Shown here: piece by piece, positions 51,189-63,862 of the stretch
How the letters are laid out: every line of letters begins with the position of its first letter
How positions within the stretch are numbered: position 1 is the first letter of the stretch
Source of the DNA: Antilocapra americana
Lineage: Eukaryota > Chordata > Mammalia > Artiodactyla > Antilocapridae
Assembly (NCBI GenBank): GCA_007570785.1
Contig: ML664152.1
Coordinates: forward strand, 6,070,683 to 6,134,682
DNA: 64,000 bases
Direction of reading: 5' to 3'
The notes under the pieces: model-generated
Seen by the model: the letters and a program-made list of their open reading frames with translations, nothing else
What the model was told of the DNA's origin: nothing
Databases searched by the model: none
Program-made: the position numbers and the translations under genes

Positions 51189-51318
51189 AGAGTAAACTCA
51201 ATGGACATGAATCTGAGCAAACTCCAAGAAACAGGGAAGGACAGGGAAGCCTGGTGTGCTACAGTCCATGGGGTCACAAACAGTCAGACACAACTTAGTG
51301 ACTGACAATAACAAGAAC
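51189..51318 (+). mobile_element. BovB LINE 3' end fragment
   Basis: Sense terminus only: GAGTAAACTCAATGGACATG, GGACAGGGAAGCCTGG, ACACAACTTAGTGACTGAC. Confidence 0.85.
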
Positions 51319-51762
51319 TGAGTAACTGTGCAATTATCCTAACATAAACATTTTAAATTAACATTTGCTATTGGTTGGATGTTTGATATTTAAAAAGTGT
51401 TTAATAATAAAACCGAAATCTCTTTCTTCAATAGACTTCAAGTATGTTTACTAACAAGATGTGGAATGGATTGAAGGGAAAAAGTAATTGTAAAGTTAGT
51501 ATTAGCAACACAGGAAAGAAATCTCTTAAACACATCATTTTTAAAAGCTTCTAAGAGAAAGCCCTCTTTCAAGGGATTTACACTGAAAACTGCAGAACCT
51601 GAAGTATTTCTTTTAAAAAATGATGATTGAATTTAAAACATTTTATCAAAATACTTAGATTAAGCATATTTTCTGAAGTAATACAAATTTACCCATGCTT
51701 ATCATTTAGAACAATAAGAAAATTCAAATAACAAGAGAGCCCTATTTCAAATCTTCTGCTAG

Positions 51763-52335
<573 letters not shown>

Positions 52336-53070
52336 TAACTGATATTTACCTAAAATATGAAGTTTCAAAAATTAGCCAAGAAGAAATGTGTGAATGAAGA
52401 TGTGGGGTTTGTGGGCTATATTTCTTGAAATAGGGTTTCCCTACATTAACCCCGTGATATTTGAGGCCCAAAGCTCATGAGCACATGCTGTGTTGAATTT
52501 ACTTTATTGCACTTTTGTATTATCATTTAGACTGATGGTTTTAAAAATAATATTTGTCAAAGCCATATATCACAGTTTTTCTAAAGTCAAAACATATAAG
52601 GTAGCTTTTATATGTTTTTGTTTTCTAGTTTCTAAAATGTAGTTTTCTTTTCTTCCTCATTTCTGTTGAGCATTAAACCTCTTGTTATTTGGAGAGGGTG
52701 TTGAGACATCTATTAAATTAAGTGAAGTATGGCAAAAATTTATGAAAAAATTGAAAGAAAGTAGTTTAATTTGCAGAAAAATTTTCTAGGGCTCTCAATG
52801 AACCTGAAATGGAAGCTAAAGTCTCATTTCACAACTCTGCCCAAGTCTCCCAGGTCTCATTAAGGTTCACATGCATCACCTGCAAAAACAAAAACAAAAA
52901 AAAAAAAGAGAAGCTAGTGTTCTCTAGGTCTGAGAAGCATGGATGTTCTGTGATTTCATGATTCTTCTAGAGATGCATGTATTCATCTATCCATACAATA
53001 CTCACCCACGTTGCAGAAGTAGTTGTATGAAATTAAAGATTTATATTAATGTTGACTGTTTGCATTTTGG

Positions 53071-53322
53071 GGCTTCACAGGTAACACTAGTGGTAAAGAA
53101 AGTGAGTGAACGTCTCTGAGTCATGTCTGACTCTTTGTGACCCCATGGACTGTAGCCCATCAGGTTCCTCTGTCCATGGGTTTCTCCAGGCAAGAATACT
53201 GGAATGGGTTACCATTATCTTCTCCAGGGGATCTTCCTGACCTAGGGATTGAACTGAGCTCTTCTGCACTGCAGGCAGATTTTTTACCGTCTCAGCCAAG
53301 AACCTGCCTGCCAATGCAGGAT
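53071..53322 (+). mobile_element. Bov-tA SINE interrupted by an opposite Bov-tA
   Basis: The head of a sense Bov-tA (GGGGCTTCACAGGTAACACTAG) is broken at about 53099 by an antisense Bov-tA (53100-53297, AGTGAGTGAACGTCTCTGAG to CCGTCTCAGCCA). It resumes at AGAACCTGCCTGCCAATGC, 53298-53322. AAGAA at both joints fits a short TSD. Confidence 0.85.
53100..53297 (-). mobile_element. Bov-tA SINE (nested)
   Basis: Antisense copy with complete body and head, younger than the SINE around it. Confidence 0.9.
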
Positions 53323-53335
53323 TTTAAAGTTCTCT

Positions 53336-53358
53336 AAAATAATAATAATAATAATAAA
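53336..53358. repeat. (AAT)n microsatellite
   Basis: Seven AAT units, flanked on each side by AAAGTTCTCTAA. Confidence 0.9.
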
Positions 53359-54183
53359 GTTCTCTAACACAGGGCTCTCATCATAGTTATCAAGAGGGAT
53401 GGATTCCATTACTTTCAGGATAGTCAGTAGATCTGAGCAGACTCCTTCATGAGCTGTAGATTCCCAAGTCCTTTCTCAGACCTTGTACCTGGTCTCCATG
53501 ACACTTCTCCTTCCTTTCTGCTGAAAAGCAATGCCCATTCTGGCTAGCTGGCAACAGAATAAAGTGAAGCATACTTAGAATTCATATAAAGACACCAACG
53601 TTGTATTTGTGAAAAAGAGTTTCCCTGAGTAAATCAGAACATCTACCTTCAGTTAGATACAAACCAAAGGCACAAAAGGCCTTATACTAATAAAATTATG
53701 AGCAATTATTTTTTCCCCAGTTTTGAGGATACAAAAACAGGGGAGCTGCTCCAGTACTGCTTCCCAAATGCTTTCTTATGAGAAGAACTGACTCTCACTA
53801 TCATTTGAAAGGTCAAAACAGGGAGTACATCAGCCTGACTCTGATATAATCTGCTCTGAAGGATCCAGGTCAGAGAAGAAAAATGCTAGATGAAAATGTA
53901 CACGAGTGTTCTGTGAATCACTTGGCTTTGCAGAAAAGGCAAGTGAACTGTTTGACCAAGGCAAAAGTCAAGTGACCTGGAATTGCGCTCAGCCAATCAA
54001 GATAATGCAGTTGATCACAATCTGATTAGTGTCTCTCTGTGGCTGTTTTTAAAAATATGTTAAATAAGCTTCTGTGAAATTAACATTGAATCACGAGTTG
54101 GATAATATAGCCCTGAGAAAGAAGATGTGTTTCACAAGTAGGTCAGTAGCTGGAGAAATAGTCAAGGACGAAATGATGCGGGG

Positions 54184-54535
54184 CACTGGTTTTCAATCTG
54201 GACTTCACCATGAAATCTCCTGAGAGATTTAAGAAAACACTGATGACTGTTTTCTAGTCCTAACTAAACGCAAGAAAATCACCATCTCTGGGAGCAGATC
54301 CATCTCCCAAATGTCTGGGGCATTATTCATTCTTTTTTTAAATTAAAAACCCATCTGTTAATGATTCTTGAATTTTGTCACATGTTTAAATTACCTGGGG
54401 AGCTTTAAAAAATGCTTGATGTCCAGGCTTAAGTCCAAATAAATAAACATCACTGGTGGGGTGGTGGTGGTGGGGGAACTCAAGCACCAGAAATCTGTAA
54501 AATTTCCAAGCTGATTCTGAAATGCAGGGAAGTTT
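54184..54535. mobile_element. Possible MER20-like hAT fossils
   Basis: Two stretches (about 54184-54290 and 54350-54535) show MER20-like phrases: CACTGGTTTTCAATCTGGAC, AAATTACCTGGGGAGC, AAGCTGATTCTGAAATGCAG. Strongly diverged, so the family call is tentative. Confidence 0.4.
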
Positions 54536-55715
54536 TAAGTCCACGTACCCTAGGTAATTTGAATATACAACTACTTAAGAAGTCTATTTTGTTCTGTAAA
54601 TGCAAAGAGAGGTCATTGGTGACTTTAACTAAGCCAGCAGCGTGACCTGATTTATGGTTTTGATCCTCATACTAGCATCTATCTGTGTGAAGAATGGACT
54701 AGTCCAGAAGGCAAAGATAGTAGGTAAGAAGCCATTTCAGAAGTTGAGGCAAGATAGAAAGTGACTTGAGTGAAAGTAGTGGGTCAAGGTAATGAAAAGC
54801 AGTTTTAATTTGCAATTTGTTTTGGAGGCAGAGCAAACAAAACATGTGTATAAAGTGACTATAGCAACTGAGAGAGAAGATTCCTTAATTGGAGTACATA
54901 TTTTGCCTAGACAGGTAGATGAAAGTGTCTGCAGCAAAAGCTGAAAAGAGGTCAAGAGTAGCAGTTGTCATAAGGAAATAATGATATGAGAGCAACAAGA
55001 GTGTCTAGACCCAAGGCATTCCAAAACTTAAGATTTCAGAATAACAAGAGAAATCCACACAGGAGACAGGAAGAAGAAGCAGTCACTGAAACAGGAGGAA
55101 ATCCAGTGGACTGTGGGGCCATGAAAGCAAAATAGCAAATAATCAGAAAAGATAGGTAATAAAGTATATCATGTCCCACTGAAAGTAGAAAAAGGAAAAC
55201 CAAGCATTTGTTGGGTTTTGGGGGAGATGAACACTGGTTTGACCTTGCACAACGGGGTGGCTACAGTGAATGACTGATTAATTGGGCTTGAAAAAAGAAA
55301 GGGAGGTAATTGAATGTGTGGGAACTCAAGAAAATACAAGTATTTTTGTATTTTAAAGAATGTTGCTGTGGCAGAAGGCAGAAAAAATGGAAAGGAAGCT
55401 AGATATGGACATGGGACAAGGGAAGCTTACATACTAATGGGAATGAGCCAATAGAGAGGGAAAAAAAATGTATGTGGCAGGGCAAAGAGATTATTAGAGG
55501 ATCCAGGTCCTTGACTTAGTTAATTGGGTTATTTTACCAATGGAATATGTCCATACTAATAGAATAATAATCCTAGTGGGGCCCCATAACGTAGAACCAA
55601 CAGAAATGGTTGGAAATTTCAGACAGCCAGATTTGGGGCCAAGTAACTTAAAAGATAAATTTAAAAAGTCATCAGAGAGTAACACACAATGGATTTATCC
55701 TCCTACCATGAACAA

Positions 55716-55931
55716 TTATGAAAAGTGAAAGTGTTACTCAGTCATGTCCAACTCTTTGCAATCCCATGAACAGTAGCCCTGCAGGCTCCTCTGTCCATGG
55801 GATTTCCCAGGCAAGAATACAAGAGTGGTTAGCCATTCCCTTCTCCAGGAAATCTTCTCAACCTAGAGATCAAACCCAGGTCTCCTGCATTGCAGGCAGA
55901 TTCTTTACAATTTTAATCACCAAGAAAGCCT
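55716..55931 (-). mobile_element. Bov-tA SINE
   Basis: Antisense copy, AAAAGTGAAAGTGTTACTC to CACCAAGAAAGCC. AACAATTAT on both sides (before 55716 and after 55931) is the likely TSD. Confidence 0.92.
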
Positions 55932-56811
55932 ATCAACAATTATAAAACTAGACAAAAGTTTGTAAAGTAATCATTTTTCAGGCAGTGAATCACAGTAGAG
56001 GGCTGTAGTCCTCAAGATGAATATGACTTATTCCCCAAATGGACTCCAGATTTTTGCTCATTGCACTTTACTCACCATGATAATGGGATGAAGAGCCTAA
56101 ATAGATGATAGTGATTTTTCAGGTGATGATAAATAAAGGTTGACATTTAGAATTATTGAGGTGCTAGATATTTCAGGGTAGAGTACTAGGGAGTGGGGAC
56201 CTGTTCAAAGAAAGGTTTCCTAATATCTGTATAGGGTTCCCTTTGAGTCTTAAGCTAGGTACTATGCTTCACATGCATAGGGTTAGACTTTATGAGATCT
56301 AGTAGAGAACAGCTGCCAGGAGAATGTGACACAGTTAAAGATTCCAAGAGTTATACAGTGCTGAGAAGTGTTGGATTTCTTACTAATCAGAGTAGAGAAC
56401 ACACAGGGAATTCAGTTGAAATCTCAGAGAAGCAACAACTAAAAGAGACTTAATCTAGCCCTGGAATAGGGGTTCTTCTGAACCAGCCATAACAACAAGG
56501 CTATGAGTTGTCTTAACAGGATAAACTTCTTCACCAGTAAATTAACTGTCTGCAATCATAACATTTAACACTCTTAAAAGGAAGACAACAAAATCCAGAC
56601 TATCAATACATAGCATATCCACAATGCCTTACATATATTCACTGGGTGTGGGAAAAAATAGGAAAATGTGAGCCACAAATAAAAGAAAAAAAATAAAAGA
56701 AACAATGTAATGAACATACAGAAGTTGTAATTAGAAGCAAGGTTTTAAAGTAGCTATCATAATCATTTTGAAACATTCAAATGCAAATATGTGCAATGAG
56801 TGAATACATAG

Positions 56812-57136
56812 AGTCTCTTGGCCTCCAAGGAGATCAAACCACTCAATTCTAAAAGAAATCAACCCTGCATATTCATTGGAAAGACAGATGCTGAAGCTGA
56901 AGCTCCAATACTTTGGCCACCTGATGTGAAGAGTTGAAAAGACTCTGATGCTGGGAAAGACTGAAGGAAAAAGGAGAAGGGGGCTGCAGAGGATGAGATG
57001 GTTGGATGGCATCACCGACTCAATGGACATGAATTTACATAAACTCCAGGAGACAATGAAGGACAGAGAAGCCTAGAGTGCTACAGTCCATAGGGTCACA
57101 AAGAGTCAGACATGACTTAGAAACTGAACAACAACA
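56812..57136 (+). mobile_element. BovB LINE 3' end with long flanking duplication
   Basis: Sense terminus from AGTCTCTTGGCCTCCAAGG to AAACTGAACAACAACA. Flanks 56756-56811 and 57137-57194 are about 56-58-bp imperfect direct repeats (share CATTTTGAAA, ATTCAAATG, TGTGCAATGAGT, AATACATAG). Confidence 0.9.
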
Positions 57137-57984
57137 ATCATAAACATTTTGAAAAATTCAAATGAAAAGATGTGTGCAATGAGTAAATACATAGGGAACA
57201 CAGAAAAGAAGTGCAAAACATTAGAAATAAACCAAAGGAAATTCTAGATCTGAAAAGCACATCCGTTTCTGCTCTGCCCCTAGCACACAACAGTTGGGGC
57301 AGAGAACTTTCTACCTGAATGACTAATTGCTGCCATGAGTGACAGCCTCTCTTCTTGGATATCTAGATCAGGCAGCTGCTCTCAGAATTTCAAGTTTTAG
57401 TTTGAATGGTCAAGTAGTTGAATTTTGTCACCACTTCAGCTAGCTCACATTCTGGATAAGCTAAATAGATCTTTAGGTAAAATAAAGAATCTTATTATTT
57501 ATTTGTTGCCATTTAGAATGATGAGAGTTCCATATTGCAAACTGCAGACCTGCTAACTTTGGAGCATAATCTGTCCTTTGATTCATGAAAAATATGCAAA
57601 AATAAGTTGGAGAAACAACACCCACATGAAAACAGCAAACAGTATTAGAGAATAATTGTATGGGTTTTTATTTCCATCTGTAACTCAAGTTGGGGGACGT
57701 TTTTCTCTAAGAGGCATTAAAGTTTTTGGTCTGAGATGTAACCTGGGAAAAGTAGAACTATAACAAGGACCTTGAAGACTTTGAAGTTGCCTTCTTTCAG
57801 CTAGGGTGGTTGCAAAATCTCCAAGTGACAATGTCAAAGAACAAAGCGAGCTATGATAAAGGGGAGCTCTGTGGCTTTGATAGACTTCATGGAATAAGTG
57901 AGAACTGTCAACTCTGATGTGTAAGTTGGGTTAGAAAGAAACTGAAAAATATAACAACAACGCTGTAACTTTTAATAAGTAAAC

Positions 57985-58190
57985 CAAAGTCCACATTTCT
58001 GCTTGTTCATCTTCTATATGACTTAGAAAAGACAACTGAATTTCTGAGTCACAGTTTCCTCATCTATACAATAGAAATTATGAAACTTACACATTGGAGT
58101 TGCTGAGAGAATGGAATAAGATAACATTTATAAATGTTCTCACCACCCAGCTAGTTGCAGGGCTTTCCAGTTCCTCTTCCTTTAATGAAT
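57985..58190 (+). mobile_element. MIR SINE (ancient)
   Basis: Sense MIR core: GAGTCACAGTTTCCTCATC, ATTGGAGTTGCTGAGAGAATG, ATAACATTTATAAATGTTC. Confidence 0.75.
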
Positions 58191-58514
58191 GAGTAGGAAG
58201 GAGGACAGAGGCATTCAGGCATGTGTTCTGAGGCCAGTAAGGGATAAACAGGACCAGCTAAGACACAGGTGGTGCCATGATCAGAGTGAGCACTCCTGCC
58301 TGTTGCCATGACAAGTACAGGCTTGATGTAGGAAGTGATGGGGAATCTCAGAAGTCCTAGCACTGACTGCCCTTGGAAGTTGGGGATGCGTATGGTATCA
58401 GGCTGTGGCTCTGCAAATGAGAGAACCTAGAAAAGATGCCATGGCCTGTCAACCTGACTCTCCAGACCCCCTCCCTGCTTCTCTGCCCTCTCATCTCTAT
58501 CAGGATCTGGACAC

Positions 58515-58600
58515 CCGTTAGCTGTGCCATCTTGACTATATTCCTTAACCTATTTTTACTTATGTATTTACTTCAATTTCCTTATTTGTAAAATGGGATA
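58515..58600 (+). mobile_element. MIR SINE fragment
   Basis: GCTGTGCCATCTTGACTATA, CCTTAACC, then CAATTTCCTTATTTGTAAAATGGG, cut by the following Bov-tA. Confidence 0.6.
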
Positions 58601-58812
58601 AGGGCTTCCCAGGTAGTTCTAGTGGTAAAGAATCTGCCTGCCAGTGCAAGAGATGCAAGAGACACAGGTTTGATCCCTTGGTTGAGAAGATCCTCTGAAG
58701 TAGGAAATGACAACCCACTCCAGTATTCTTGCCTGGAGAATCCCATGGACAAAGGAGCCTGGTGGGCTACAGTCCATGGGGTCGCAAATAGTCAGACATG
58801 ACTGAGCAAGCC
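58601..58812 (+). mobile_element. Bov-tA SINE
   Basis: Sense copy: AGGGCTTCCCAGGTAGTTC head, GTTTGATCCC, body to AGACATGACTGAGCAAG. Confidence 0.93.
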
Positions 58813-59756
58813 AATGGTGGTAACTCTCATTCCTGCTCTTCTCCTTCTGTTTCTCCTTTCCTTCCACTCACATGTACATGATTTTGGTACTGACTGAGGG
58901 CATGTTACATGGAGGAGGCCAGGTGGTAATCCCAAGTATTGATCAATTAGAATAGTGACCTAGGGAATACAGTCAAAAAGGTAATAGTAGAATATACTTC
59001 TGAAGAAACGGCAGTAGTTGGGGATAAATTGCATGTGGGAGGTGACGTGGTAACTGAGACCGTAAAGCTGAGGTGTAGGATAAAAAGAAATGAGAGAAAT
59101 GGAATTTGGGGACTCGGTTCCCACTTATTCCTCATACCAGAGTCTCATGGCGTTGGACCATTGTACAGTTCAGCACGTTTTTGATAGTTTGGGTCACAGG
59201 GAAGATTTATGAAAACTTAATTTAAAATAAATTAGCTATTATCACAAGAAAAGTTAGAGGAAAAACCCTTAGCACTTAGGCATGTGCCGCATGGCTTACA
59301 CGGGCAGTGGAGAGATGGTGACCCTAATGTCACACTCAGTTGGGTGACCTTGCTATTGGGGAAACCATTTTGAGGTAAAGGACTGGAATTAATGGCAAAA
59401 CACACCTGCCCTTTGGTTCCTGTTATTGCCAACATTATGGTTTCCTGTCTGTGATTCCAAAGGTCAGTCTTCTTACGCTTCCTTATATCTTATGATGAGT
59501 CCGTGTTTCAGCCTTTTAATAATGAGCCACCACATAGTGAAGCAAACACATTATCTCAAAAGCCCATACTTGACCTTCATTTAGCAGGAAAATAAAACTT
59601 GTAAAGATCACTCTCTTGTTGCTATTTGTGAACCCAGTTTTTAACACTGTATTCATGCTTTCATGTTGCTTCTTTCATCCATTCATTTTTTTCCCAAAAC
59701 ATACTTATTAAGCATCTATTTTATAAGATGTTTAATAACAGATACTCTGAATGTGC

Positions 59757-60118
59757 TGAAGAATTGATGCTTTTGAACTGTGATGTTGGAGAAGACTCTT
59801 GAGAGTCCCTTGGACTGAAAGGAGATCAAACCAGTCCATCCTTAAGGAAATCAATTCCTTAAGGAATCAATATTCATCAGAAGGACTGATGCTGAAGCTG
59901 AAGCTACAATACTTTGGCCACCTGATGCGAAGAACTGACTCATTGGAAAAGACCCTGATGGTGGGAAAGATTGAAGACAGGAAGGGAAGGGGACAATGGA
60001 GGACTAGGTGATTGGATGGCATCACTGACTCAGTGGACATGAATTTGTGATGGTGCAGGATAGGGAAGGCCATTGAGTCGCAAAGAGTTGGACATGACTG
60101 AGTGATTGAACAACAACA
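59757..60118 (+). mobile_element. BovB LINE 3' end with internal hairpin
   Basis: Sense BovB from GCTGAAGAATTGATGC to GATTGAACAACAACA. At 59839-59865 it has two 11-base arms (TCCTTAAGGAA and its complement) around a 5-base loop, absent from other BovB copies here. Confidence 0.9.
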
Positions 60119-60189
60119 GCTCAGTGCTGGTTATACAGGGTGGTCTATATGGGGAGACCCAATCCCTGCCTCATAAAACTTAGTAACAA

Positions 60190-60440
60190 CCTGAATGGGA
60201 AAATAATCTGAAAAAGAACAGATATGTGGATATGTATAACTGAATCACTTTGCTGTCCACCTGAAACTTACACTATGTGTGTATGCTTAGTCATTCAGTC
60301 ATGACCACCTCTTTGCAACCCCATGGGCTATAGACTGCCAGGCTCCTCTCTTCATGGGAGTTTTTCAGGCATGAATAAGTGGGCTGCCATTTCCTTCTCC
60401 AAGACAGCTATACTCTAGTAGATTAAAAAGTTTAAAAAAA
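60190..60440 (+). mobile_element. Artiodactyl L1 3' end split by a Bov-tA
   Basis: Sense L1 terminus (AATCTGAAAAAGAACAG, GTATAACTGAATCACTTTGC) interrupted by an antisense Bov-tA body at 60278-60404, resuming GACAGCTATACTCTAGTAG and an A-rich tail. Confidence 0.75.
60278..60404 (-). mobile_element. Bov-tA SINE fragment (nested)
   Basis: TGTGTGTATGCTTAGTCATTC to CCATTTCCTTCTCCAA; head missing. Confidence 0.85.
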
Positions 60441-60576
60441 GACTTACATTCCAGGGCAGGAGAGAGGCAATGAACATACAGATGATGTCAGACATCTACT
60501 TGTGCTATGCAAAGTAAAAACTTGGTAGGAGGAATGAGAGTGAAAAGAGAATGGAGTTTTAGGATGAACAGGGTAA

Positions 60577-60800
60577 GCCTTTTTTTCAACTTTTTATTTT
60601 ATATCAGAGTAGAGCCAATTAACAATGTTGTGATAGTTTCAGTTGAACAGCAAAGAAACTCAGCCATATGTATACATGTTTCCATTTCCCCCCAAACTCC
60701 CCTCCCATCCAGGCTGCCACATAACATTGAACATGGTTCCCTGTGCTATATGGCAGACCTTGTTGGTTATCCATTTTAAATATAGCAGTGGATACATTGT
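60577..60800 (-). mobile_element. Artiodactyl L1 3' end
   Basis: Antisense 3' UTR: GAGTAGAGCCAATTAACAATG, CAGCCATATGTATACATG, GGTTCCCTGTGCTATATGG. Confidence 0.78.
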
Positions 60801-61276
60801 AGATTCTGAGCTCCCTAACTAACCCTTCCCCCCAAAGAATGGACAAGGTAAGGCTTCCTGAAGAGATTTTTGAAAAGAGACTTGACAAAATGGAGGGTTG
60901 AGTCACAGATCTCTCTGTAGGAATCCACTTACAGGCAGAGAGGCAAACAAGGACCAAGACCCTGAATCAGGAGTGGGTTTTGTGTTTGCAAAGGACAGCC
61001 AGAGACCAGTGTGCTCACCATTCAATAGGAGAGGAGGGAGGAGCCAGGTCATATCTTTTGGGTGTTACAGGAAGCCATTGGAGTCTAGTTTCCAGTGTCA
61101 TAAATCTAACCTAAAGTTTTGATCAACTACTTTCTTGATCAAATACCATCCAGCAGAGAATGACAATATTTATTTATACAGCACTTCCACTGCTACCACA
61201 AAAGTAGCTTCCAGTTTTACCTTCAATAAAAAGAAATCCCCATCCCTGTTGACAGCTAGGGAAACCTACAGCTATT

Positions 61277-61487
61277 CTTTGTTGTTTAGTTGTCAAGTCA
61301 TGTCCATTTGTTTTGCAACCCCTTGGACTGTAGCCCACCAGGCACCTTTTTCATGGGATTTTGTAGGCAAGTTTACCAAAGTGGGTTGCCAGTTCCATTT
61401 CCAGGGGATTTTCCTGATCCAAGGATTGAACCCATGTCTCCTATATTGGCAGGCAATTCTTCACCACTAAGCCACCTGGGAAACCCA
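61277..61487 (-). mobile_element. Bov-tA SINE, diverged
   Basis: Antisense copy from TTGTTGTTTAGTTGTCAAG to AAGCCACCTGGGAAACCC. Confidence 0.87.
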
Positions 61488-61497
61488 TATGGCTACT

Positions 61498-62115
61498 TTG
61501 TTGTTATTCAGTCTCCCAGTCATGTCCAACTCTTCATGACCCCATGGACTACAGCACACCAGGTTTCCCTGTCCTTCACCATCTCCTGAAGTTTGCTCAA
61601 ACTTATGTCCATTGAGTCAGTGATGCTATCCAACTATCTTATCCTCTGTCATCCTCTTCTCCTCCTACCTTCAATCTTTCCCACCATCAGGGTCTTCTCT
61701 AATGAGTTGGCTCTTTGAATCATGTGGCCATAGTATTGGAACTTCAGTTTCAGCATTAGTCCTTCCAATGAATATCCAGGATCGATTCCATTTATGATGG
61801 ACTGGTTGGATCCCCTTGCAGTCCAAGAGACTCTCAAGAGTCTTCTCCAACACCACAGTTTGAAAGCATCAGTTCTTTGGTGTTCAACCTTCTTTATGGT
61901 CCATCTCTCACATCCATGCATGACTACTGGAAAAATCATTACTTTGACTATATGCACCTTTATTGGCAAAGTAATGTCTCTATTTTTTAATATGCTGTGT
62001 AAGTTCATCATAGCCTTTCTTCCAAGGAGCAAGCATCTTTTAATTTTCCCTCTGAAGTGATTTTGGAGCCCAAGAAAATAAAGTCTGTCACCGTTTCCAC
62101 TGTTTCCCTATACAT
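61498..62115 (-). mobile_element. BovB LINE 3' part
   Basis: Antisense BovB of about 620 bp. The minus strand at 61649-62032 encodes the protein's C-terminal tail (VMHGCERWTIKKVEHQR, FKLWCWRRLLRVSWTARGS). Flanks GGCTACTT (61492) and AGCTACTT (62117) fit an imperfect TSD. Confidence 0.9.
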
Positions 62116-62429
62116 AGCTACTTAGAAGCAATGAATTCCAAACATAAAACACTGGACTGTATCTAACACTGAGAAATACCCATTCAATTACAAATAAGCT
62201 CTTCCTCCCTTTAAAGTAGAAAAATCATTCTTCCCTTAATAAATAGACCAAAGCCAATGATTGTGTAAACAACCACTGTTTTAAGCACCATGAGGAATCC
62301 TTTCCAAACTTTGAATACTGTCAGGCTACATGGATTGCATGACAGGACTGGGTGTTTCAGAAAGTATACATCTAAAATTACTCCTTCTAGGAGGGAAGGA
62401 GTAATGTGCTTGCAATGACTGTTTCCTTT

Positions 62430-63250
62430 GTTTATTAATTTAAGTTAATTCTCATTGGTGTATCATTGCTTTAAACTGTCATGTTAGTTTCTACCGTAAA
62501 GCAAGGTGACCCAGCTACATTTATACATACATCCCCTCCCTTCTGGACTTCCTTCCCATTTACATCACCACAGGGCACTGGATGGAGTTCCCTGTGCTCT
62601 ACAGATATTCTCATTACTTATCTATTTTATACATAATAGTGTATATAGTTCAATCCCAATCTCGCAATTCCTCCTACCCCTGTGCCTTTTTCCCTTGGTA
62701 TCCATACATTCATTCTCTACAGCTGTGTCTCTATTTCTCCTTTGCAAATAAGATCATCTATACCATTTTTCGGAGAAGGAAATGGTAACCCACTCCAGTA
62801 ATCTTGCCTAGAGAATCCCATGGACAGAGCAGCCCAGTGGGCTGCTGTCTATGGGGTGGCACAGAGTTGGACACTACTGAAGCACCTTGGCATGCATGCA
62901 TGCATTGAAGAAGGACATGGCAACACACTCCAGTGTTCTTACCTAGAGAATCCCAGGGACAGAGGAGCCTGGTGGGCTACTGTCTATAGGATCACACAGA
63001 GTCGTACACAACTGAAGCAACTTAGCAGCAGCAGCAGCATACCACTTTTCTAGATTCCACACACCTGTGTTAATATACAGTGTTTGTTTTTCTCTTTCTG
63101 ACTGACTTAACCTAAACGTCCATCAACAGAAGAATGGATAAAGATGTGGTACATATATACAAATGAATATTACTCAACCATTTAAAATGGAATAAAATTG
63201 GGTCATTTATAAATGTTAATAGATCTAGAGAGTGCCATACAGAGTGTATG
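62430..63250 (-). mobile_element. Artiodactyl L1, 5'-inverted, split by Bov-A2
   Basis: 62430-63108 is antisense 3' UTR, interrupted at 62772-63038. 63109-63245 is sense ORF2-end text (TAAACGTCCATCAACAGAAG, GTGCCATACAGAGTG). The end of the sense block adjoins the start of the antisense block in the consensus, as in twin priming. Flanks ATGTGCTTGCAATGACT (about 62405) and ATGTGCAATTATGACT (about 63248) are a possible degraded TSD. Confidence 0.78.
62772..63038 (+). mobile_element. Bov-A2 SINE (dimer), nested
   Basis: Two Bov-A monomers in sense, joined at TGCATGCATGCATTGAAG, ending in AGCAGCAGCAGCA. Flanks ATACCATTTTTC (62760-62771) and ATACCACTTTTC (63039-63050) form a TSD with one mismatch. 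Confidence 0.92.
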
Positions 63251-63451
63251 TGCAATTATGACTCATAGAAATATATGGCAACAGTGGCCTGCATTACCTT
63301 TTGGAGATGTGACATAATTATTTGCTTAAACCCATCCCTTCTACCTCTTTCATCACCCTCACCCCACTGGAAAAGTCTCACTATTGGAAAGCCAACTATA
63401 TTGGCAGAAATATTTATAACAAATAAAGTAGTATGCAAATAAAAGGAAACC

Positions 63452-63487
63452 AATATATGTATGTATATCATATATATATATATGTAT

Positions 63488-63527
<40 letters not shown>

Positions 63528-63532
63528 GTATC
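63452..63532. repeat. TA/CA compound microsatellite
   Basis: TA and GTA runs, then about ten CA units, then about 13 TA units. Confidence 0.93.
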
Positions 63533-63547
63533 AATCATAAAGAAAGA

Positions 63548-63630
63548 AAAGTGGTAGTCCCTCAGTCATGTCTGACTTTTTATGATCCCATGGACTGTAT
63601 AGCCTGCCATATACATATAGCCCTCTGTCC
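63548..63630 (-). mobile_element. Bov-tA SINE fragment
   Basis: Antisense start (AAGTGGTAGTCCCTCAGTC), degraded by an internal TA-rich stretch after about 63605. Confidence 0.8.
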
Positions 63631-63652
63631 ATATACATTTATTTATATATAT

Positions 63653-63862
63653 ATGGCTTCCCAGATGGCACTTGTGGTAAAGAACCTTCCTGCCAATGCA
63701 GGAGACATAAGAGACTGTGTTTGATCCCTGAGGCAGGAAGATCCTCTGGGGGAGGAAATGGCAACCCACTCCAGTATTCTTGTCTGGAAAATCCCATGGA
63801 CAGGGAAGCCTGGCAGGTTACAGTCCATAGTGTCACAAAGAATCAGCCAAAACTAAATAATT
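63653..63862 (+). mobile_element. Bov-tA SINE
   Basis: Sense copy: ATGGCTTCCCAGATGGCAC head, GTTTGATCCCTG, body to CACAAAGAATCAGCC. Confidence 0.92.

Noticed and set aside
60577..60850. TSD for the minus-strand L1 end (GGTAAGCC against GGTAAGGC)
   Set aside because: The match is short and imperfect and its position relative to the L1 edge is uncertain.
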